Part shown: positions 49,419-57,544 of the stretch, piece after piece | Layout of the letters: each line of letters begins with the position of its first letter | How positions within the stretch are numbered: position 1 is the first letter of the stretch | Source of the DNA: Epilithonimonas sp042695135 | Lineage (GTDB): Bacteria > Bacteroidota > Bacteroidia > Flavobacteriales > Weeksellaceae | Length of the DNA: 64,000 nucleotides | Reading direction: 5' to 3' | NCBI RefSeq assembly: GCF_042695135.1 | Contig: NZ_CP170547.1 | Location: forward strand, 930,001 to 994,000 | The notes under the pieces: model-generated | The model's input: the letters and a program-made list of their open reading frames with translations, nothing else | What the model was told of the DNA's origin: nothing | Database searches by the model: none | Program-made: the position numbers and the translations under genes

Positions 49419-50165
49419 ATGACTAAAAACTTACTAAAGATGATTCCGCTGCTTATTGGTGGAACTATGTTTTCTCAATTTTCTACAGGCGTTGTCAGTC
49501 TGCCGACAACTGCTATGACAATAAAAATTGACGTGGATCCAACTAATGTTACAATGACACTCACGGGTAGCAGTACGGCGTGGTTAGGTGTAGGATTCGG
49601 TCCGGATGGGATGGCTGCCGGAACTGATGGATTTATCTATAACAGCTCGGCTAACAGAGATTATATGTTCAACGGGATTGGTGTAACACCTTCTGCAGAT
49701 GCCGCGCAAAACTGGACAGAGCAGTCTAATACAGTTGCCTCTGGCGTGAGAACATTGGTGGTGAAAAGAACACTTGCAGGTGGTTCCGGTGATAAAGCAT
49801 TTACGAATGCAGCAGGAACGTTAGATATTTTTTACGGTAAGGGCACTTCTACCAATTTAGCTTATCATGGAGCTGGAAACAAAGATTTTGCTACACTTAC
49901 TTTCTCTCCAAGTTTAGCGGTTGATGAATCAAGTCTGGCTGCAAATAAAGTCACTATTTATCCGAACCCGGTAAAAGATGTTCTGAGCTTTACAAATGCT
50001 GATAAAATAAAATCTGTAAGGATATTTGATGCGGCGGGAAAACAATTGCCTGTTCAGAAAAGTGTTTCAAATCTGAATGTTTCTACACTTGTCAAAGGCG
50101 TTTACTTTGTCGAAGTTGAAAAACTGGATGGAACTGTAGCTTATGAAAAATTTATTAAAAACTAA
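49419..50165 (+). CDS. DOMON-domain protein with T9SS sorting domain
   Basis: A 248-residue exported protein. Signal peptide (LLKMIPLLIGGTMFS), then a DOMON-like beta sandwich (residues 30-165): MTLTGSSTAWLGVGFGPDGMAAGTDGFIYN and KDFATLTFSPSL. DOMON folds often bind heme or sugars. Residues 175-248 (VTIYPNPVKDVLSF, VRIFDAAGKQL, GVYFVEVEK) are a T9SS type A sorting domain, placing the protein on the cell surface. It is the last gene of the operon, 4 bases after the ankyrin gene. A surface redox partner is plausible. Confidence 0.88.
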   Translation: MTKNLLKMIPLLIGGTMFSQFSTGVVSLPTTAMTIKIDVDPTNVTMTLTGSSTAWLGVGFGPDGMAAGTDGFIYNSSANRDYMFNGIGVTPSADAAQNWTEQSNTVASGVRTLVVKRTLAGGSGDKAFTNAAGTLDIFYGKGTSTNLAYHGAGNKDFATLTFSPSLAVDESSLAANKVTIYPNPVKDVLSFTNADKIKSVRIFDAAGKQLPVQKSVSNLNVSTLVKGVYFVEVEKLDGTVAYEKFIKN

Positions 50166-50168
50166 ATA

Positions 50169-50204
50169 AAAAAGTCTGATCAGGTAAAATTGATCAGACT
50201 TTTA
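50169..50204. terminator. Bidirectional terminator closing the DUF5777 operon and pnp
   Basis: AAAAGTCTGATCA / TGATCAGACTTTT perfect 13-bp stem with T-rich downstream and A-rich upstream flank, between convergent genes. Confidence 0.92.
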
Positions 50205-50243
50205 TTTTTTTGAATATTATTTAGAAGAAATAAGTTCTCCGTT

Positions 50244-51062
50244 TTATTTATTGTAATTCTTTACAAGACCTTTTACAATTTTGATCACATTCGGCATTGC
50301 TTTGTTAGCCGCTTCCAATACCTCTTCGTGAGAAACAGCAAAAGCGATTTCCGGCCCGCCAAGATCTGTGATGATTGATAAACAGAAACAATCCATTCCC
50401 TGATGTTTTGCAACAATCACTTCCGGAACGGTGCTCATCCCGACCGCATCGCCGCCGATCGCTCTTATCATTCCATATTCTGCCGGTGTCTCGAAAGTTG
50501 GTCCTGATAAAGCCACATAAACACCTTCTTTGATATCAATATTTTCTTCAACAGCGATTGACTTTGCAAGTTCGATCATTTTGCGGTTATAAGGTTCGCT
50601 CATATCTACAAAACGAGGTCCGAGTTCATCTATGTTTTTTCCTCTCAAAGGATGTTCCGGCAGCATATTGATATGATCTGTCAGAATCATAATGTCAGCC
50701 ACTTTGAAATTTGGGTTTACACCGCCGCAAGCGTTGGAAAGAATCAGATTTTTAATTCCTAACAAATGAAAAACTCTGAAAGGAAAAGTAACGGTTTCTA
50801 TCGAATGACCCTCGTAATAATGAAAACGACCGCTCATCATCAAAACTTTTTTGCCTTCAAGGATTCCGTAGATCAATTTCCCGCCGTGACCAACAACTGT
50901 AGTCTGAGGAAAATTAGGAATGTTCTTATAATCCAAAGTGTGAATAGCCTCAACCTCATATTGAAGTTTGCCTAATCCGGAACCTAATACAATTGCAAAA
51001 TCCGGTGTTTCACCAATGATATTCCTGATAAATTCTGCTGTTTCTTTATACTTTTCTAACAT
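50244..51062 (-). CDS. Purine-nucleoside phosphorylase
   Basis: A 272-residue protein from MLEKYKETAEFI (51062); a longer frame to 51101 overlaps lpxK more deeply and is less likely. Trimeric PNP motifs: VLGSGLGKLQYEVE (phosphate loop), VVGHGGKLIYG, MSGRFHYYEGH, and SNACGGVNP...MLPEHPLRG; the purine-binding part is VALSGPTFETPAEYGMIRAIGGDAVGMS. It cleaves purine nucleosides with phosphate. The start overlaps the lpxK end by 17 bases. Confidence 0.95.
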   Translation of the reverse strand: MLEKYKETAEFIRNIIGETPDFAIVLGSGLGKLQYEVEAIHTLDYKNIPNFPQTTVVGHGGKLIYGILEGKKVLMMSGRFHYYEGHSIETVTFPFRVFHLLGIKNLILSNACGGVNPNFKVADIMILTDHINMLPEHPLRGKNIDELGPRFVDMSEPYNRKMIELAKSIAVEENIDIKEGVYVALSGPTFETPAEYGMIRAIGGDAVGMSTVPEVIVAKHQGMDCFCLSIITDLGGPEIAFAVSHEEVLEAANKAMPNVIKIVKGLVKNYNK

Positions 51063-52070
51063 AGTTTTGAATGATCTTATTAAAGTCTTCGCGCTTGTCA
51101 ATCTCTACATTGATGGGCCAATAAAAAATCTTGTTCCGAAGATAATCAAAAGTCTTAAGTCGGACATAATCTTTTTCGGTTGTCAAAATTACCTTGTATT
51201 CACCTAGTTTTTTGTATTCTGTCGAGATTTTTTTGATGTCATCATCGGTAAAATTATGGTGATCTTTATATTGCAGATGCTTTACTTTTTTGTTGTATTT
51301 GGCAATCTCTTTTAATAATTGTGATGGATTTGCAATTCCTGTAATCAACAGAACATCATAATAATCCAGATTTTTCACCGGCATCATACTATCGAGTCCC
51401 ATAATATTTTCGTCATACGCAATCGCAGAGAAAAAACTTTTTGGTAATGCTGAGGTCGGATTCTGGAGATGTAATATTGTTTTTTCTCTTCGGTAAGATC
51501 ATCCGGACATTTGGTAACCATTATGATGTTGGCACGGCTCATTCCGTTTCGGCTTTCGCGAAGATCACCTGCTGGAAGGATGAAATCTTTGAAATAAGGA
51601 TCATTATAATCTGTCAAAAGTAGATTCATTCCCGGTTGTATTGCACGATGCTGAAAGCTGTCATCCAAAAGAAGAACTTCCAGATCCATATCAGAAATGA
51701 TTTTTTTAGCTCCGTAAACGCGGTCTTCGCAAACACCAATCACGAAGCGATTACGAAAACGCTCAAACAGTTGCATTGGTTCATCACCAACCAATTTATA
51801 ATTGCTGTCGTAATTCACAATGCCGTATCCTTTTGTAATTCTTCCATATCCACGGGAAAGCACGCCTGTTCTGTAATATTTGGAGAGATATTCTGCCAGA
51901 TACATTACCATAGGCGATTTTCCGCTGCCGCCAACAGACAGGTTTCCGACACCTATTATAGGTGTTTTGAATTTCGAAGAAGAAAATAATCCCCAATCAA
52001 ACATTCGGTTTCTGATAGAAGTGCCGAGATGATAACCTAGGGAAAAAGGGTAGAGATACCATCTTTTCAT
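51046..52070 (-). pseudogene. lpxK: Tetraacyldisaccharide 4'-kinase (LpxK), single-base frameshift
   Basis: Two frames form one LpxK. The first (52070 down to about 51430) starts MKRWYLYPFSLGYHLGT and holds the P-loop VGNLSVGGSGKSPMVMYLAEYL, SRGYGR, VGDEPMQLFERF and LDDSFQHRAIQP. The second continues AIAYDENIMGLDSMMPVKNL and TTEKDYVRL. Adding one T (minus strand) at the six-base run 51431-51436 joins them as KVFFSAIAYDE. LpxK phosphorylates the lipid A precursor and is normally essential, so a sequence error is likely. The start at 52070 lies just after a TATTTTTG box (52077-52084). An upstream TTG (52094) is less likely. Confidence 0.88.
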
Positions 52071-52076
52071 AGATTG

Positions 52077-52084
52077 CAAAAATA
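52077..52084 (-). promoter_or_regulatory. -7 promoter element for lpxK
   Basis: Minus-strand TATTTTTG (TAnnTTTG) 6 bases before the ATG; transcription would be almost leaderless. Confidence 0.45.
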
Positions 52085-52165
52085 CAATTTTCAAATTTCT
52101 AATGGCAAGAATTTTAAAGACTAAATTGTTAAAATTGAACCTTTATTACAAATAGATATAAACCT

Positions 52166-52173
52166 TATATTTG
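52166..52173 (+). promoter_or_regulatory. -7 promoter element of yicC-gmk
   Basis: TATATTTG fits TAnnTTTG; 20 bases before the ATG at 52194. The nearest TTG (52135) is too far for the usual spacing. Confidence 0.5.
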
Positions 52174-52193
52174 TAGTCTTATAAATATTGAAT

Positions 52194-53051
52194 ATGATAT
52201 TATCTATGACAGGTTTCGGCAGAGCCGAAACTGTTTATGAAGGCACCAAAATAACGGTGGACATCAAGTCGCTGAACAGCAAAAACTTTGATCTGAATGT
52301 CAAAACACCACTTAGATATAAAGAAAAAGAATTCGAAATCAGGAAACTTCTCAACGATAAAATTCTTCGTGGAAAAGTAGACTGCTACATCAATTGTGAA
52401 AGTCTGGAAGTCAGCAATGATGTGAAGATCAACGAAGATATCGTTAAAAACTACATGGATCAGCTAAGAGCTGTTGCTTCTGATGCACCTGAATTTGAAT
52501 ATCTGAAAATGGCTGTTAGAATGCCGGATGTTTTATCAACAAAAAACTCTGATCTTGATGAAAACGAATGGAAATCACTTCTCGAAGTTGTTCAGGATTC
52601 CGTTTCTAAATTCATAGAATTCCGCCAGACAGAAGGTAATAATCTGGCTGAAGAAATCGAAAAAATCGTTCAGAATATTGAGAATAATCTGAATCAGGTT
52701 GCTCAATATGAAGAAGAAAGAATTCAGCCTATCAAAGACCGTTATCAGTCTGCGCTTAAGAATTTCGAAAATATTGACGAAACAAGATATTATCAGGAGA
52801 TGGTATATTTTGTGGAAAAGCTTGACATTTCTGAAGAAAAAGTAAGACTTTCACAACACATCAAATATTATCTGGAAGTCATGAGAAACGAAGATTTCAA
52901 CGGGAAAAAACTAGGTTTTATCGCTCAGGAAATGGGACGAGAAATTAACACTTTAGGATCGAAAGCCAACCATTCTGAAATACAGAAATTGGTAGTGGAA
53001 ATGAAAGATGATCTGGAGAAAATCAAAGAACAAACGCTGAACGTTTTGTAA
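52194..53051 (+). CDS. yicC: YicC family protein (putative endoribonuclease)
   Basis: A 285-residue protein from MILSMTGFGRAE, the invariant YicC start; a TTG two codons upstream is unlikely. SLNSKNFDLNVKTP, the long central helices and the C-terminal FIAQEMGREINTLGSKANHSEIQKLVVEMKDDLEKIKEQ(T)LNV (in parts) are conserved. E. coli YicC has been linked to RNA decay. The gene overlaps gmk by one base, an arrangement seen in many bacteria. Confidence 0.96.
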   Translation: MILSMTGFGRAETVYEGTKITVDIKSLNSKNFDLNVKTPLRYKEKEFEIRKLLNDKILRGKVDCYINCESLEVSNDVKINEDIVKNYMDQLRAVASDAPEFEYLKMAVRMPDVLSTKNSDLDENEWKSLLEVVQDSVSKFIEFRQTEGNNLAEEIEKIVQNIENNLNQVAQYEEERIQPIKDRYQSALKNFENIDETRYYQEMVYFVEKLDISEEKVRLSQHIKYYLEVMRNEDFNGKKLGFIAQEMGREINTLGSKANHSEIQKLVVEMKDDLEKIKEQTLNVL

Positions 53052-53620
53052 TGAAAAAGGAGAAAGTTATCATATTCTCAGCACCTTCCGGAAGTGGAAA
53101 AACAACCTTGGTAAAACACGGTTTGTCTGTTGTGCCGGAACTCAGTTTCTCTATTTCTGCCACCACAAGACAGCCGCGAGGTGATGAAAAACATGCCGAC
53201 GATTATTATTTCCTGACGCCTGAAGAATTCAGAACCAAAATTTCCAAGGATGAATTTGTGGAATTCGAAGAAGTTTACACCGACAAATACTATGGAACGC
53301 TTAAATCCGAGGTCGAAAGAATCTGGAACCAGGGCAAAGTTGTCATCTTCGATGTTGATGTAAAAGGCGGAATCAAACTGAAAGAGATCTTTGGAGACAA
53401 AGCGTTATCGATTTTCGTAATGCCGCCAAGTATTGCAGAGTTGGAACAGAGATTGATCAAAAGAAATACCGACTGCGCAGAAACAATTAAGACACGTGTT
53501 GAAAAAGCCGAAGAAGAAATGACCTATCAGAATCATTTTGATAAAATCATCATCAATACAGATCTTGACAAGGCAAAAGCGGAAGTCGAGAAAATAATTA
53601 ATAACTTTATAAACGATTAA
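53051..53620 (+). CDS. gmk: Guanylate kinase
   Basis: A 189-residue kinase. P-loop FSAPSGSGKTTLVKH (residues 8-22), GMP-binding SATTRQPRGDEKHADDYYF and FVEFEEVYTDKYYGTL. It phosphorylates GMP to GDP. Length is normal. It is coupled to yicC and followed 61 bases later by nadA; a triple TTAGCT motif lies in that gap. Confidence 0.98.
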   Translation: MKKEKVIIFSAPSGSGKTTLVKHGLSVVPELSFSISATTRQPRGDEKHADDYYFLTPEEFRTKISKDEFVEFEEVYTDKYYGTLKSEVERIWNQGKVVIFDVDVKGGIKLKEIFGDKALSIFVMPPSIAELEQRLIKRNTDCAETIKTRVEKAEEEMTYQNHFDKIIINTDLDKAKAEVEKIINNFIND

Positions 53621-53681
53621 TTTAGCTGCTGGCAATTAGCTATTTGCTTTTAGCTGATGATCTTTAATTAGAATTAAACAG

Positions 53682-54698
53682 ATGAAAAATACATTAGACA
53701 CTGCTATAAATAATATGCCTGTCAAAGGTTTTCTGGATCTTAAAGAATTTGCGATCCCAACCGGCGACGATTTGGTAAAAGCAATTTTGGATCTTAAAAA
53801 AGAAAAAAATGCCGTTATTCTGGCGCATTATTATCAGCCGGGACCTATTCAGGATATTGCCGATTTTCTTGGAGATTCTTTGCAATTGGCGAGACAAGCC
53901 AAGGAAACCGATGCCGATATGATTGCATTTTGCGGCGTTCACTTTATGGCAGAAGCAGCGAAGATCCTTAATCCAACCAAAAAAGTTGTTCTTCCGGATA
54001 CTTTGGCTGGTTGTTCTTTAGCAGACGGATGTTCCGCAGAAGGCCTCAACAAAATGCGTGAGCAATATCCAAATGCACTGGTTGCAACATACATCAACTG
54101 TAATGCAGAAACTAAAGCGGCTTCAGACATCATTGTAACGAGTTCCAACGCTGAGCAAATTATAGAAGCTTTGCCAAAAGACCGACCGATTATCTTCGCT
54201 CCGGACAAGAATCTTGGGCGTTATCTCAGTAAGAAAACAGGCCGTGATATGATTCTTTGGGACGGGAGCTGCATCGTACACGAGGCGTTTTCTATGGAAC
54301 GTATCGCCAAACAACTAGCAGATCACCCAAATGCAAAACTCATTGCACATCCGGAAAGCGAATCACCGGTTTTGGAATTGGCGCATTTCATCGGATCAAC
54401 TTCTGCACTTCTTAATTATGTAGAACAGGATGATTGTCAACAATTTATCATCGCAACAGAGGAAGGGATTCTTCACGAAATGAGAAAACGAGCACCGCAT
54501 AAAGAACTGATTCCGGCTCTTGTTTTTGACGAAAGCTGCAACTGCTCCGAGTGTTTTTATATGAAACGAAATACCCTGGAAAAACTTTATCTCTGTATGA
54601 AATACGAACTACCGGAGATCAAAATGGATGAAGATATTCGCTTGAAAGCATTGAAACCTATTGAAGCAATGCTTGAACTTTCCAAAAGCATCAAATAA
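53682..54698 (+). CDS. nadA: Quinolinate synthase A
   Basis: A 338-residue iron-sulfur enzyme: NAVILAHYYQPGPIQDIADFLGDSL opens the first domain; the cluster Cys lie in AFCGVHFMAEAAK, DGSCIVHE and ESCNCSECFYMKRN. It condenses iminoaspartate with dihydroxyacetone phosphate in NAD synthesis. nadB and nadC are not in the window. A weak AAACC..GGTTT hairpin (54706-54732) follows. Confidence 0.97.
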   Translation: MKNTLDTAINNMPVKGFLDLKEFAIPTGDDLVKAILDLKKEKNAVILAHYYQPGPIQDIADFLGDSLQLARQAKETDADMIAFCGVHFMAEAAKILNPTKKVVLPDTLAGCSLADGCSAEGLNKMREQYPNALVATYINCNAETKAASDIIVTSSNAEQIIEALPKDRPIIFAPDKNLGRYLSKKTGRDMILWDGSCIVHEAFSMERIAKQLADHPNAKLIAHPESESPVLELAHFIGSTSALLNYVEQDDCQQFIIATEEGILHEMRKRAPHKELIPALVFDESCNCSECFYMKRNTLEKLYLCMKYELPEIKMDEDIRLKALKPIEAMLELSKSIK

Positions 54699-54705
54699 AA
54701 TTATA

Positions 54706-54761
54706 AACCTTGTCTTAACCGATGAGGTTTTTCTTTGTCAAAGTTCAAATCTTTGACAAAG
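54706..54761 (+). terminator. Weak terminator and adjacent hairpin after nadA
   Basis: AAACCTTGT..GATGAGGTTTTT forms a modest hairpin with T tail; directly after it CTTTGTCAAAG / CTTTGACAAAG is a perfect 11-bp inverted repeat around seven bases. Confidence 0.55.
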
Positions 54762-54789
54762 TTTGTAAGATAGAATTTAATAATAAAAA

Positions 54790-55017
54790 AATTGGGCAAT
54801 CCCTCGCCAATTATCAGCAGCCGCTCGGGTCGGGCTAAGAGTTTATCCTGAGCCTGTCGAAGGATTGTAATCTTTTTTTGTGAAAGACTTTTTCCAACTT
54901 AGTTAAACTTTATCAAAACCACAAAAAAGGATTTCCACTAATATCCCTATTGCAGCTGCACAGGAAATTGTCATTCTGGAAGAATATAAACTGCTGTTGA
55001 GATTCTTTCAGAATGAC
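54790..55017. repeat. Repeat-rich intergenic region (several families)
   Basis: From left to right: a GC-rich piece with GCAGCCGCTCGGGTCGGGCT; ATCCTGAGCCTGTCGAAGGA, a common CAGGCTCAGGAT-type repeat; AAAAAAGGATTTCCACT (54924-54939), the inverse of a piece of the 43933 element; and a GTCATTCT..AGAATGAC inverted repeat (54970-55017). The 441-base gap 54699-55139 shows no gene. Confidence 0.6.
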
Positions 55018-55046
55018 AAACTGTGTGTTAAGATTCATTTCTTTTC

Positions 55047-55118
55047 TAAGCGAAGCACCTTTGTGAACCTTAAAATATTTTCAATAAAATAGAAAAAGCT
55101 TTGTGAACTTTGTGTTCA
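55047..55118 (+). repeat. Leader repeat shared with VF530 upstream region
   Basis: AGCGAAGCACCTTTGTGAAC..ATATTTTCAATAA..CTTTGTGTTCA matches 29800-29872 and again precedes a start codon by about 22 bases. Confidence 0.75.
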
Positions 55119-55139
55119 GAAATTTTTTACTTTTAGCAA

Positions 55140-55502
55140 ATGAAATCAAAAATAATCCTCGAAGACATAAAAATCTATGCTTATCACGGTGTTTTGCCGG
55201 AAGAAGCCATTATCGGGAATCATTATGTTGTGATTCTGGAAGTTCATGCAGATCTCGAGAAAGCTTCACAATCTGATGATCTTAATGACACAATTAATTA
55301 CGATGAAATCAATGAAATCATACATCAGGAAATGGCAATCCGGTCTCAACTTTTGGAACACGTCATTGGACGAATCATTAATAAAATTGAAAGTCAGTTT
55401 CCTCAGATTACATTCATAAAAATCAAATTAACCAAAACTATTCCACCGATGAAAGGCGAAATGAAAGGTGTAAGTCTGGAATTTGAGAAGGAAATAAAAT
55501 AA
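55140..55502 (+). CDS. folB: Dihydroneopterin aldolase
   Basis: A 120-residue FolB. SKIILEDIKIYAYHGVLPEEAIIGN carries the conserved YHGV-x-x-E (Glu in substrate binding), SDDLNDTINYDEINEII has the family NYD-x-I, and TFIKIKLTKTIPPMKGEMKGVSLEFEK closes with the catalytic Lys region. It makes 6-hydroxymethyl-dihydropterin in folate synthesis. Monocistronic between repeats. Confidence 0.95.
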   Translation: MKSKIILEDIKIYAYHGVLPEEAIIGNHYVVILEVHADLEKASQSDDLNDTINYDEINEIIHQEMAIRSQLLEHVIGRIINKIESQFPQITFIKIKLTKTIPPMKGEMKGVSLEFEKEIK

Positions 55503-55503
55503 G

Positions 55504-55671
55504 TCTTCGAGAATCTCAGACTGACAGCGTTGATATCTCAAATCCGATTAGATTGACATTGCGAGAATAATATTTCTAAGTTTGCTGGGTATCGTTGAGG
55601 TCTTCGAAAGCCTAAGACTGCGAGGAAATAACTAAAAATCATTTAGTATGTCATTCTGAGATTCTCGGATA
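55504..55671. repeat. TCTTCGAGAATCTCAGACTGACA inverted repeat group
   Basis: TCTTCGAGAATCTCAGACTG (55504) is mirrored by TCATTCTGAGATTCTCGGAT (55651), with a third related half GTCTTCGAAAGCCTAAGACT at 55600. It resembles the inverted repeat at 32654. No gene in 55503-55720. Confidence 0.6.
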
Positions 55672-55747
55672 ATTTTATATTAAAATGTTAATGAAATCTT
55701 AAAATCTGGTATTACATTTGATGCAAAAGGTTCAAATACAAAATTTT

Positions 55748-56479
55748 ATGAGAACATACATTGCAGTTGGAATTGCTGCATTAGGTTTTATTATTGCGTC
55801 AGCTTTGTTAGGAAGTGCCATAAAAAACAGAAACAAATCCGAAAATACAATTTCTGTAACAGGACTTGGATCCAAAAAGTTTACTTCTGATCTTATCACT
55901 TGGTCGGGCAGTTTTTCCAAAAATAGTTTTGAGCTCAAAACGGCTTATGATGCTTTGGCTGTTGACAGAAAAGTAATCTCCGATTATCTGAAATCGAAAG
56001 GCATTAAAGAAAATGAAATGGTTTTTTCGGCAGTTGATATTCAGAAACAATTCAGAAGTTTTACTGATGCAAGCGGAACTTATCAGCAGGGAGAATTTGC
56101 TGGTTATAATCTCACTCAGAGTGTTTCCATCAAATCCAAAGAAGTAACAAAGATTGAAAATATCTCCAGAAATATTACAGAAATCATCAATCGCGGGATT
56201 GAGTTCACCTCATCTTCGCCACAATATTTCTATACAAAACTATCCGAAGTGAAGCAGGAAATGATTGCTGATGCTACAAAAGACGCAAAAGAGCGCGCAG
56301 GAAAAATTGCTGAAAATGCAGGAAGCGACCTTGGGAATCTGAAAAAAGCAACAATGGGCGTGATCCAGATTACAGCTCCGAACTCCAACGAAGATTATTC
56401 CTACGGTGGAACTTACAATACGACTTCCAAAGAAAAAGAAGCGAGTATTACGATAAAATTAGAATACGAAGTAGATTAA
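55748..56479 (+). CDS. SIMPL (DUF541) domain protein, membrane-anchored
   Basis: A 243-residue protein starting MRTYIAVGIAALGFIIASALLG, a signal anchor. An ATG at 55721 would add nine residues but lies against a TACATTTG (-7 type) box at 55713-55720, so 55748 is preferred. The SIMPL domain: NTISVTGLGSKKFTSDLITWSGSFS, AYDALAVDRKVISDYLKSKGI, ATKDAKERAGKIAENAGSDLGNLKKATMGVIQI. Family role is unsettled (signalling or envelope stress). It is convergent with dtd. Confidence 0.9.
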   Translation: MRTYIAVGIAALGFIIASALLGSAIKNRNKSENTISVTGLGSKKFTSDLITWSGSFSKNSFELKTAYDALAVDRKVISDYLKSKGIKENEMVFSAVDIQKQFRSFTDASGTYQQGEFAGYNLTQSVSIKSKEVTKIENISRNITEIINRGIEFTSSSPQYFYTKLSEVKQEMIADATKDAKERAGKIAENAGSDLGNLKKATMGVIQITAPNSNEDYSYGGTYNTTSKEKEASITIKLEYEVD

Positions 56480-56503
56480 TTAGAGGGGGCATATTTTGCT
56501 CCT

Positions 56504-56952
56504 TTATTGTTTTGTCTTACTATCAAAAACCAGAGTCACAGGTCCGTCATTAATCAATGAAACTTGCATATCTGCCCGAAAATTCCGCTTTCTATTTTCA
56601 GTCCGGATTTTTTCAGTTCTTCTTTGAAGTATTGGAATAATGGAATGGCTTTTTCCGGTTTTGCCGCCTTGATATATGATGGGCGATTGCCTTTTTTGTA
56701 ATCCGAAATCAAGGTGAACTGGCTGATGCAAAGGATCTCGCCGTTGATTTCTTTTACAGATTGATTCATTTTTCCGGCTTCATCAGAAAATACCCGAATG
56801 TTGATCACTTTTTTCACAAGCCAGTCTGCATCTGTTTTTTCATCTTCTTCATCAACGCCGATTAACAGCATTAAACCTTCCCCGATTTCCCCGACAATCT
56901 GATTGTCAACTTTTACACTCGCTTCGGAAACACGCTGGAGTACGACTTTCAT
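56504..56952 (-). pseudogene. dtd: D-aminoacyl-tRNA deacylase (Dtd), single-base frameshift
   Basis: The first frame (56952 to about 56576) reads KVVLQRVSEASVKVDNQIVGEIGEG, SQFTLISDYKKGNRPSYIKAA (the SQFTL signature) and ESGIFG, then drifts off. The second frame supplies ADMQVSLINDGPVTLVFDSK, the expected C-terminus with the NDGPVT cross-subunit motif. One missing base near the CCC at 56575-56577 explains the break. The joined protein of about 149 residues is normal for Dtd, which removes D-amino acids from tRNA. It may be a sequence error. Confidence 0.88.
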
Positions 56953-56993
56953 ATAAGATTAATTGAAATTAAAATTTGAAATCAAATAAAAAA

Positions 56994-57446
56994 TTAATTG
57001 TAGATAGATAGAATATTGGAATTAGAATCAAAACTGTACCCGTAAGTTTTAGGTGCTATTTTTGCAACGCTGGTTGGCTGTCCCGTGATAAGGATCCATT
57101 CTGCCTTGTCTTTTGGGCAATAAACGGAAGTGTCATTTCGGACCTCAAGAGTAGTATCTGTATCAGGACATATGTGTGGCGCGTTTCTGTCATAAACTTT
57201 GAATCCGCTGCTTATACGGACAACAATAAGTCCTCTTGTTCCGGCTCCAACTTCATTTACATACACCCAGCCGCCAACATTTTGTAATTTATAATATGAA
57301 GGCAATGTAAGATTAAGCTGTACAGAAACGGTTGAATTGGGAAAACAGCTGACAGTTTCGTTACGTTCGCTGCAAGAGCTATTGAAAGTTAATAAACTGA
57401 AAGTCAGTAATAATGTGAAAATGGATATGATTTTTTTAATTTTCAT
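56994..57446 (-). CDS. Rieske-like lipoprotein lacking cluster ligands
   Basis: A 150-residue exported protein; lipobox-like FNSSC (Cys25). The mature domain follows the Rieske fold order (GWVYVNEVGAGTRGLIVVRI, YDRNAPHICPDTDTTLEV, YCPKDKAEWILITGQP, KTYGYSFDSNSNILSIYN), but the expected CxH and CxxH ligand pairs read APH-I and CPKD, so no 2Fe-2S cluster should bind. Similar cluster-free lipoproteins seem common in Flavobacteriia. It is 41 bases upstream of dtd. Function unknown. Confidence 0.65.
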   Translation of the reverse strand: MKIKKIISIFTLLLTFSLLTFNSSCSERNETVSCFPNSTVSVQLNLTLPSYYKLQNVGGWVYVNEVGAGTRGLIVVRISSGFKVYDRNAPHICPDTDTTLEVRNDTSVYCPKDKAEWILITGQPTSVAKIAPKTYGYSFDSNSNILSIYN

Positions 57447-57460
57447 TTCAAAATAAATTA

Positions 57461-57468
57461 TATATTTG
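57461..57468 (+). promoter_or_regulatory. -7 promoter element for greA
   Basis: TATATTTG (TAnnTTTG); the leader of about 70 bases to the greA ATG contains TCCGGCAAAGGTCGGA, a small hairpin. Confidence 0.5.
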
Positions 57469-57544
57469 TAAACTCAATTCGAGGCAAAATAGTATCCGGC
57501 AAAGGTCGGATTATTTTTTTATACAAACGATAAATTTTATTGTT

